This document shows, piece after piece, positions 4,080-8,826 of a DNA stretch of 8,826 bases. The stretch comes from Clostridiales bacterium (lineage in GTDB: Bacteria > Bacillota > Clostridia > Saccharofermentanales > DTU023), in NCBI GenBank assembly GCA_004556455.1, contig SFGY01000044.1:1-8826 (forward strand), written 5' to 3'. The notes beneath the pieces were generated by a model. That model did no database searches. It was given only the letters and a program-made list of their open reading frames with translations, and was not told the origin of the DNA. The translations under genes were made by a program, and so were the position numbers. Position 1 is the stretch's first letter. Every line of letters begins with the position of its first letter.

Positions 4080-6092
4080 ATGAAAACATTAAAATATGAC
4101 GAAATAAAAGCTGAATCCGTCCATTTTGATCATCCCGGAGAAGGGGTTATGGATGGGGTCAGGGCCGATGTCAACTTTTCCAAAAAATTGATTGGAGTCC
4201 TGCTTCAACAGGGGCGAGACGGTATCGTCGAACTGGACCGTACAAGCCCGGAGGCCGGCCGCAAAATTTTTATTCCGCGGCGTGATTTAAACGGTGCGCC
4301 TTTTGGCATGAAGGTCATCGTTGAGCTGACGGGCATTGCGGATCTGAGCTATGGCAGGATCGTTGAAGTGCTGGGAGATCCTGGCAATCCGGATGTGGCG
4401 ATTCAGTCGATCATCCACACCTATGGGCTTTCGGAGGATTTTCCCCCGGAGGTGCTCAGGGAAGTGGAAGACCTGCCTGCAGATCCTGATGAAGCGGAAA
4501 TTCAGGAAGAGCTTAAACATGGGCGCAGAGATCTGAGAGATCATCAAACGATCACCATTGACGGTCTGGATGCCCGTGATCTGGACGATGCCATCGATGT
4601 GAGCAAAACGGCAAATGGCTACGAACTCTGGGTACATATCGCCGATGTCACCCACTATGTCCGGCCTGGTTCGGCGCTTAACAAAGAAGCGGTACGGCGC
4701 GGTAACTCGGTTTATCTCGTCGATCGCGTCCTGCCCATGTATCCGCCGAAGCTCTCCAATGGCCTCTGCAGCCTTAACCCCGGCAAGGATCGCTTCTGCC
4801 TTTCTGCCCATATGGACATGGATCAAAATGGCAAAATCAAAGGCGGGGAGATTGTGCCCACGGTGATCCGGAGCAAAGTGCGCAGTTCCTATGAAGAACT
4901 CACTGAGATTTTTGACGGTGCGCCTGTTCAGGATGACCGCCCCGAATGGTTTCCTGAACTCATCCAAACGGCACGGGAACTTGCCGGAAAACTCAATCAC
5001 CTGCGCAAAAAACGCGGCGCCCTTGCCTTTAATTTCCCTGAGACCAAGGTCAGCCTGGACCCTCAGGGTAAGCCTCTGGAGATTTACGGGAAGTGGCAGA
5101 ACGAAAGCAACGAAATCATCGAGGCTTTTATGGTGGCAGCGAATGAATTTGTCGCTGAGTTCTGCGAGAAGAAACATTTGCCGGTCGTCTATCGTGTACA
5201 CGAAGAGCCCGACCCCGACAAGCTTAGCTCTGTTGGCCGACTGGCCCGGGAACAGGGCCTGCGTCTCAAGGTCAGCACAGAGCCCAAGCCGCGTGAAGTT
5301 CAGAAGATGCTTGAAGAGCTGAAAGCTGCGCCTGTGGGGCCGGCGCTTTCCGAGCTGGTTCTTCGCGCCCAGGCCAAAGCCCGTTATGACATTGAGGATC
5401 TCGGACATTTTGGACTGGCTTCCGAGGCCTATTTGCACTTTACCTCGCCCATTCGTCGCTATGCCGATGACGTGGTGCACCGTGCCGTCAAAGCGGCGCT
5501 GCGGCAGGAAAAACTGGGGGCGCTCAAGCTGGGTCTGAAAGAAATTGCCTGGCATATTTCTCTCACTGAACGCACCGCGGAGCAGGCGGAGCGTGATACG
5601 GTGCAACAAAAAATTGTGGAATATTATGCCAAACATCTTGGTGAAGTCTTTGCTGGACGTATTTCTGGCTTTTCCAACTCCGGCCTTTTTGTGCAGCTGG
5701 CCAATACGGCTGAAGGCAGCGTCCTCTTTGCATCTCTGGATGAGGGCTATATCGACTACGATCCGGATCGCCTGGAAGCCTCAAGCCGCCAGAGTGGACT
5801 GATCTTTCGTATCGGCGACAGAGTCAGAGTCCAGATCGCCCGCGTTGACCTGCTGCGCCGCTTCCTGGATTTTACCCTGCTCGAGCATGAAGATGCCGTG
5901 AGCGGAGAGGTTCGGGAAATTCAACAAAAGGAGGCTCCTGGTCAGAAGCAGAGAAGACAAAACTTTGCTGAAAAAGCTTCGGGAAAAAGGTCGAAAAAAT
6001 CTGGAAAAAGCTCCAAAAAAGATGTTTCTGCGAAGAAAAGTCGCAAGAAAAAGAAAGAAAAAGCCGAGCGCAAAAAGCACAAAAAAAGATGA
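4080..6092 (+). CDS. rnr: Ribonuclease R (RNB-family 3'-5' exoribonuclease), short N-terminal form
   Basis: A 670-residue processive 3'-to-5' exoribonuclease for structured RNA and quality control. One cold-shock-type OB domain (about 30-100, with KIFIPRRDLNGAPFGMKVIV at 62-81 and GRIVEVLGD) precedes the RNB catalytic domain (about 150-480). The acidic cluster D161, D167, D169, D170 in TIDGLDARDLDDAID lines up with the four metal-binding aspartates of RNase II. FTSPIRRYADDVVHR (454-468) is the usual RNA-contact block. An S1 domain (about 519-600) and a very Lys-rich tail (about 623-670) follow. Typical RNase R is near 750-810 residues. This one lacks the N-terminal helix-turn-helix and one cold-shock domain, and an in-frame stop at 4017-4019 rules out a longer start. 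ATG 4080 has AAGGA four bases before it. smpB, often next in Firmicutes, is not here. Confidence 0.95.
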   Translation: MKTLKYDEIKAESVHFDHPGEGVMDGVRADVNFSKKLIGVLLQQGRDGIVELDRTSPEAGRKIFIPRRDLNGAPFGMKVIVELTGIADLSYGRIVEVLGDPGNPDVAIQSIIHTYGLSEDFPPEVLREVEDLPADPDEAEIQEELKHGRRDLRDHQTITIDGLDARDLDDAIDVSKTANGYELWVHIADVTHYVRPGSALNKEAVRRGNSVYLVDRVLPMYPPKLSNGLCSLNPGKDRFCLSAHMDMDQNGKIKGGEIVPTVIRSKVRSSYEELTEIFDGAPVQDDRPEWFPELIQTARELAGKLNHLRKKRGALAFNFPETKVSLDPQGKPLEIYGKWQNESNEIIEAFMVAANEFVAEFCEKKHLPVVYRVHEEPDPDKLSSVGRLAREQGLRLKVSTEPKPREVQKMLEELKAAPVGPALSELVLRAQAKARYDIEDLGHFGLASEAYLHFTSPIRRYADDVVHRAVKAALRQEKLGALKLGLKEIAWHISLTERTAEQAERDTVQQKIVEYYAKHLGEVFAGRISGFSNSGLFVQLANTAEGSVLFASLDEGYIDYDPDRLEASSRQSGLIFRIGDRVRVQIARVDLLRRFLDFTLLEHEDAVSGEVREIQQKEAPGQKQRRQNFAEKASGKRSKKSGKSSKKDVSAKKSRKKKKEKAERKKHKKR

Positions 6093-6105
6093 TCAAGATC
6101 AGGCT

Positions 6106-6384
6106 TTAAGAAAGAACGGAAGGACCGGATGCGGAAGCTGCATCAGCCTCGGAAATAATAAAGCTTTTGATGTCCTTCAAAAAGTCCTGCGCTTCTTTTT
6201 CATCGGCGAGGACGTGCACTTCAAGCGGATTTTCAAGATCCAGGCTGAAAATTCCCATGATAGATTTTCCGTCCACCACGTAGCGGCCGGAGCAGAGATC
6301 TACCGGAAAGGGATAACGGCTGGCAGCAGCAGTAAAGCGTTTGACTTTTTCAATGCGGTCTAAGTTGACTTGCAAAGTGATCAT
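6106..6384 (-). CDS. HPr-like protein lacking the phospho-histidine
   Basis: A 92-residue protein of the HPr (PTS phosphocarrier) fold. The match is clearest at AASRY (20-24) and GKSIMGIFSLDL (39-50), where Ser41 corresponds to regulatory Ser46 of HPr. Ungapped alignment from that serine puts Arg10 at the place of catalytic His15 and loses the HARP motif, so it should not carry phosphate in the normal PTS relay. Such histidine-less HPr-like proteins are common in Clostridia; their role is unknown to me, and Ser phosphorylation or a Crh-like regulatory role is a guess. Start ATG 6384 has GGGGAGGA six bases upstream. It is convergent with rnr (13 bases between stops) and divergent from mtaB. 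Confidence 0.85.
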   Translation of the reverse strand: MITLQVNLDRIEKVKRFTAAASRYPFPVDLCSGRYVVDGKSIMGIFSLDLENPLEVHVLADEKEAQDFLKDIKSFIISEADAASASGPSVLS

Positions 6385-6400
6385 AATCAGTCCTCCCCAC

Positions 6401-6432
6401 GCTTTTCCCGCTGGGGAAAAGCTTTTCTTATT
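6401..6432 (+). terminator. Terminator-like hairpin between the divergent HPr-like and mtaB genes
   Basis: GCTTTTCCC (6401-6409) pairs perfectly with GGGAAAAGC (6414-6422) around a four-base loop, followed on the + strand by TTTTCTTATT. It has terminator form on the + strand, where it could stop rnr transcripts that run antisense through the HPr-like gene. On the - strand the same hairpin sits at the predicted 5' end of the HPr-like mRNA, just before its ribosome binding site. Confidence 0.65.
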
Positions 6433-6458
6433 CTAGCAAGATGACGAGGGAATGGAAA
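6430..6458 (-). promoter_or_regulatory. Candidate promoter of the HPr-like gene
   Basis: On the - strand TTTCCA (6458-6453), 17 bases, TAGAAT (6435-6430). The -10 matches five of six consensus positions and the -35 four. The predicted start near 6423 would place a stable hairpin at the 5' end of the transcript. The -35 overlaps the first codons of the divergent mtaB gene. Confidence 0.45.
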
Positions 6459-7921
6459 TATTTTTAACTATGGAAGCTGAGAATAACGCCAATAAGGCCA
6501 GAGCAAGTTTTCGTTTCACCATCAAAAATCTGGGCTGTAAATGCAATCGTTACGAGGCGGATGCCCTTGCCCTCTTTCTCGCAGAGCAGGGAGGGGAGGA
6601 AGTGACAGAAGAGCAAGCCTGTGATCTGGCTCTGCTCAACACCTGTACGGTCACGGCCGAAGCTGGACGTAAGAGCTGTCAGGCCTTGCGGCGGCTGCGC
6701 CGTGAGCACCCTGCAGCGGTTATTGGCGTCATGGGCTGCCACTCTCAGCTGGAAGATCTCAGCGATTTATGCGACTTTCAAACCGGTGTGGAGGGTCGTC
6801 TCGGGCTTGCGGAGGCCTGCCTTAAGGAGCTGCAACAGCGCCGTAGGATGGGGCAGCCTTCGGTTGAGCCTGAACGTGCAGCCCATCCGCAAGAGCCTGG
6901 CGCTGCTCTGCCGAGTGAGATTGGCGGTACGGAGGCTTCTGAAACGGCTGTGGCCGTCAGAGCAGGGCAAAATTGGCGGCCCTGCGCTCATGACAGCGCT
7001 TACGAAGAACTGGGGACCGTCCGGGCGCAAACTGAGACGCGTGCGCAGATAAAAATCTGTGATGGCTGCAATCAGTTCTGCACCTACTGTGCCATCTGTC
7101 TGGCCAGGGGCCGTGTGCGCTCGCGCGGACGCAGTGAAATTCTTGAAGAAGCCCGGGCTTTAACGGCTGCAGGGCACAAGGAGATCGTGCTCACGGCGAC
7201 GCATCTCTGTTCCTTCGAAAAAGAGCAGGGTCATGACATTCTGGCTCTGGCGGAACTTCTGGAAGAGCTGGATCAAACCCCCGGACTGGAACGCCTGCGT
7301 CTCGGTTCTCTGGAACCGGCTTCGCTGACCCCTGCCTTCATCAGTCGTGTTTCACGGCTCAGAACCCTCTGCCCGCATTTTCATCTCTCTCTGCAGTCGG
7401 GCAGCGATACGGTGCTCGCCCGTATGCACCGTCAGTACAGCAGCGAGGACTATCGCAGGGTGGTTCAGACACTGCGTCAGGCCTTTGACGATCCGGCAAT
7501 AACGACAGATATCATGGTCGCTTTTCCCGAAGAAAGCGAGGCCGAGTTTGCTGAGAGTTTTCATTTTGCCGAAGAAATCGGATTTGCACGGATCCATGTC
7601 TTTCGCTATTCCCCAAGAAAGGGAACCGCAGCGGCTCGCATGAAACAGGTTCCAGCGGCCATATCCAAAGCCCGCGGCGAGGCCATGCAGAAATTGGCCG
7701 GAGAACTTGCGGAGGCGTTTGCGGCCTCGCGTGTAGGCCAGAGAGACAGTTTCATTGCGGAACAGCCTTTGGGCGAAGGCGCTTTTAATGGCGTGACCTC
7801 GCGCTACGATCCGGCTGTCCTGCAGCGCCGCAAAGACGGCTCAGCTCCTCATCGCGGAGACTTTGTGCATTGTCGCGTTCTCCGTGCCGAAGGCGAGCGC
7901 CTGATCCTGGAAGAGATTTAA
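6452..7921 (+). CDS. mtaB: MtaB-like tRNA methylthiotransferase (radical SAM)
   Basis: A 489-residue enzyme of the MiaB/MtaB family, which adds a methylthio group to modified A37 of tRNA; MtaB acts on t6A. The N-terminal domain (about 20-130) holds the three cluster cysteines C29 (GCKC), C65 (NTCTV) and C96 (MGCHSQ). The radical SAM domain (about 200-425) has CNQFCTYC with C206, C210, C213, and HLSLQSGSDTVLARMHRQY (311-329). A TRAM RNA-binding domain closes it (about 430-487). The GCK/NTCTV pattern favours MtaB over MiaB or RimO. A low-complexity segment (about 130-190) between the domains looks like an insertion, and the usual IIPYARG after the cluster reads AICLARG. Start ATG 6452 is uncertain: GAGGG ends one base before it, and ATG 6470 is an alternative; conserved sequence begins only at residue 21. 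Confidence 0.9.
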   Translation: MEIFLTMEAENNANKARASFRFTIKNLGCKCNRYEADALALFLAEQGGEEVTEEQACDLALLNTCTVTAEAGRKSCQALRRLRREHPAAVIGVMGCHSQLEDLSDLCDFQTGVEGRLGLAEACLKELQQRRRMGQPSVEPERAAHPQEPGAALPSEIGGTEASETAVAVRAGQNWRPCAHDSAYEELGTVRAQTETRAQIKICDGCNQFCTYCAICLARGRVRSRGRSEILEEARALTAAGHKEIVLTATHLCSFEKEQGHDILALAELLEELDQTPGLERLRLGSLEPASLTPAFISRVSRLRTLCPHFHLSLQSGSDTVLARMHRQYSSEDYRRVVQTLRQAFDDPAITTDIMVAFPEESEAEFAESFHFAEEIGFARIHVFRYSPRKGTAAARMKQVPAAISKARGEAMQKLAGELAEAFAASRVGQRDSFIAEQPLGEGAFNGVTSRYDPAVLQRRKDGSAPHRGDFVHCRVLRAEGERLILEEI

Positions 7922-7957
7922 GCCGAAGGAGAGCATCTGATTCCAGTAGGGACTAAG
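7886..7957 (+). repeat. Imperfect 36-bp tandem duplication across the mtaB stop codon
   Basis: Bases 7886-7921, the last twelve codons of mtaB including TAA, are followed at once by a similar 36-base block (7922-7957). Both start GCCGAAGG and share CTGAT. By hand count 25 of 36 positions agree, in register with the reading frame (AEGERLI versus AEGEHLI). The second copy lies after the stop and continues in frame to a TGA at 7973-7975. The rest of the gap up to ruvX (to 8075) shows no gene and no clear terminator. Confidence 0.45.
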
Positions 7958-8075
7958 CTTGCTTCAGCGATCTGACCCCCGAAGAAATTTGAGTGCCTGC
8001 AAGGGCTTGTCTTCCTGCTGTGCCTCCCTGCACGCTCTGCGCTGCCAGGAGATTCTATTAACTACACGGGTACCT

Positions 8076-8576
8076 TCAGCTCCGGGTGTTTAAATAATCC
8101 TGCAAAATTATTTCTGCAGCCAGCTGATCGACCAGGCCTTTTTTATCTTTCAGGGGAACTGCGGTTTCTCGCATGAGTTCTTCTGCTTCCATGGATGTCA
8201 GCGCTTCATTCTGAAAAATGGGGCGCAACTTGCTGGCCGCCTGCAGTTTTTTGGAGAAGCTTTTGACTTTTTTCTCCATCTCACCGATTTTACCGTCCGT
8301 TCGCTCGGGCATGCCGAGAATGATTTTACCGATCTGCTCTTTTTCGATAATCTCGCAGAGTCTTTGGATCACGAAGTCCTCACCGCGGTTGGGGATGGTT
8401 TCATAGCGCCGGGCCAGAATGCCCAGGCTGTCTGAAATAGCCGTACCAACGCGCACGGTACCATAGTCAATCCCCAGATAGCGCTTAGGCTCCTCGAGAT
8501 TGCGTTTTTTCTCCCTGTGAAAGGTTTTTTCCTGCTGAGCGTTTAAATTTCTGACTTCAGCTTTATTCTCTGCCAA
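8076..8576 (-). CDS. ruvX: RuvX/YqgF family: putative Holliday junction resolvase or pre-16S rRNA nuclease
   Basis: An RNase H-fold protein of the YqgF family, implicated in 16S rRNA 5'-end maturation and proposed as a Holliday junction resolvase. With the start chosen here it has 166 residues. Motifs: GIDYGTVRVGTAISD (35-49), ILGMPERTDG (86-95), NEALTSMEAEEL (123-134) and GLVDQLAAEIILQDYL (147-162). The presumed catalytic acids D37, E124 and D150 are kept, but the usual DER(L/M)T reads NEALT. A 19-residue longer ORF starts at ATG 8633, but that ATG lies inside the ireB terminator. TTG 8576 has GAGGTG (8588-8583) six bases upstream and is preferred; GTG 8585 is an alternative. Even so, about 30 charged residues precede the domain, longer than usual. 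It follows ireB on the same strand, the conserved Firmicutes order. Confidence 0.9.
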   Translation of the reverse strand: MAENKAEVRNLNAQQEKTFHREKKRNLEEPKRYLGIDYGTVRVGTAISDSLGILARRYETIPNRGEDFVIQRLCEIIEKEQIGKIILGMPERTDGKIGEMEKKVKSFSKKLQAASKLRPIFQNEALTSMEAEELMRETAVPLKDKKGLVDQLAAEIILQDYLNTRS

Positions 8577-8595
8577 TACGGACACCTCTGCGCAA

Positions 8596-8628
8596 ATAAA
8601 GAAAGCCCGCAGATTGTCTGCGGGCTTT
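8596..8628 (-). terminator. Rho-independent terminator after ireB
   Basis: A perfect twelve-pair stem, AAAGCCCGCAGA (8602-8613) and TCTGCGGGCTTT (8617-8628), with a three-base loop. On the - strand it is followed by CTTTATTTG. It starts 16 bases after the ireB stop and sits between ireB and ruvX, so ruvX is expressed either by read-through or from an unseen promoter. Confidence 0.85.
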
Positions 8629-8644
8629 GCCATAGCTCAAAATC

Positions 8645-8826
8645 TTAATAACGGCCTTCCCGTTTCAAGCCCTGAATATACTCAGCCAGAATGACTTCCA
8701 GAAGCTCATCACGTTCCATGCCGCGAATGGTTGCTCTGGCTCCACGATAGTTGGTGATATAGGTCGGATCGCCGGAGACAAAATAACCCACAAGCTGGTT
8801 GATGGGGTTGTAACCCTTTTCCTCCA
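8645..8826 (-). CDS. ireB: IreB family regulatory protein (UPF0297, YrzL), C-terminal part
   Basis: The last 60 codons of a gene entering from the right edge. The protein contains EEKGYNPINQLVGYFVSGDP, then the ARATIRGMERDELLEVIL block and the end EYIQGLKREGRY. This is the characteristic, highly conserved sequence of the small UPF0297 family (about 80-90 residues). In Enterococcus, IreB is a substrate of the IreK Ser/Thr kinase and affects cephalosporin resistance; whether that holds here is inference. In Firmicutes it usually follows alaS and precedes ruvX, matching the order seen. The N-terminal part, with the threonines phosphorylated in Enterococcus, is outside the window. Confidence 0.95.
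   Translation of the reverse strand, partial: EEKGYNPINQLVGYFVSGDPTYITNYRGARATIRGMERDELLEVILAEYIQGLKREGRY

Noticed and set aside
4287..5636. A 449-codon open frame on the - strand
   Set aside because: It lies wholly antisense to the RNB catalytic part of rnr, shows no recognisable family motif, and arises from the codon pattern of rnr.
7922..7975. Small peptide gene after mtaB
   Set aside because: The in-frame extension has no start codon or ribosome binding site and is better explained as a duplicated gene end.

Overview
The window looks like a chromosomal segment of a Gram-positive bacterium, probably a member of the Clostridia (Firmicutes). This rests on the neighbouring secG and rnr genes, the ireB-ruvX pair, an HPr-like protein of the type common in Clostridia, strong purine-rich ribosome binding sites, and many Rho-independent terminators. 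Base composition looks moderate (roughly half G+C by eye). No transposase, integrase, phage gene or CRISPR array is visible. Species cannot be named from the sequence alone.

Layout. At 1-120 there is the possible tail of an unidentified + strand gene followed by a strong terminator. At 143-262 a tRNA-Val (anticodon TAC, CCA encoded) lies on the - strand with its own terminator. The 323 bases between the tRNA and the first + strand gene hold divergent candidate promoters, a degenerate 13-bp tandem repeat with a 39-bp higher order (390-506), an inverted repeat (516-530) and a leader hairpin touching the ribosome binding site (548-572). At 586-3550 three + strand genes form a likely operon: an ECF-type sigma factor, an overlapping single-pass membrane protein that is probably its anti-sigma factor, and a cation diffusion facilitator whose metal-site residues (N-D, D-D) resemble manganese exporters. 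At 3694-6092 lie secG and a short RNase R gene (rnr), with a terminator directly against the rnr ribosome binding site. At 6106-6384 (- strand) is an HPr-like protein lacking the phosphorylatable histidine. At 6452-7921 (+) is an MtaB-like tRNA methylthiotransferase. At 8076-8826 (- strand) are ruvX and the end of ireB, separated by a terminator.

Most genes are housekeeping: protein export (secG), RNA turnover (rnr), tRNA modification (mtaB, tRNA-Val) and DNA or rRNA processing plus cell-envelope signalling (ruvX, ireB). The accessory and least explained part is 300-3550: a sigma/anti-sigma pair with an unfamiliar extracytoplasmic sensor domain, an unusual repeat array upstream, and a metal exporter in the same transcription direction. 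I read this as a candidate envelope- or metal-stress module. That reading is inference and has no direct proof in the sequence.
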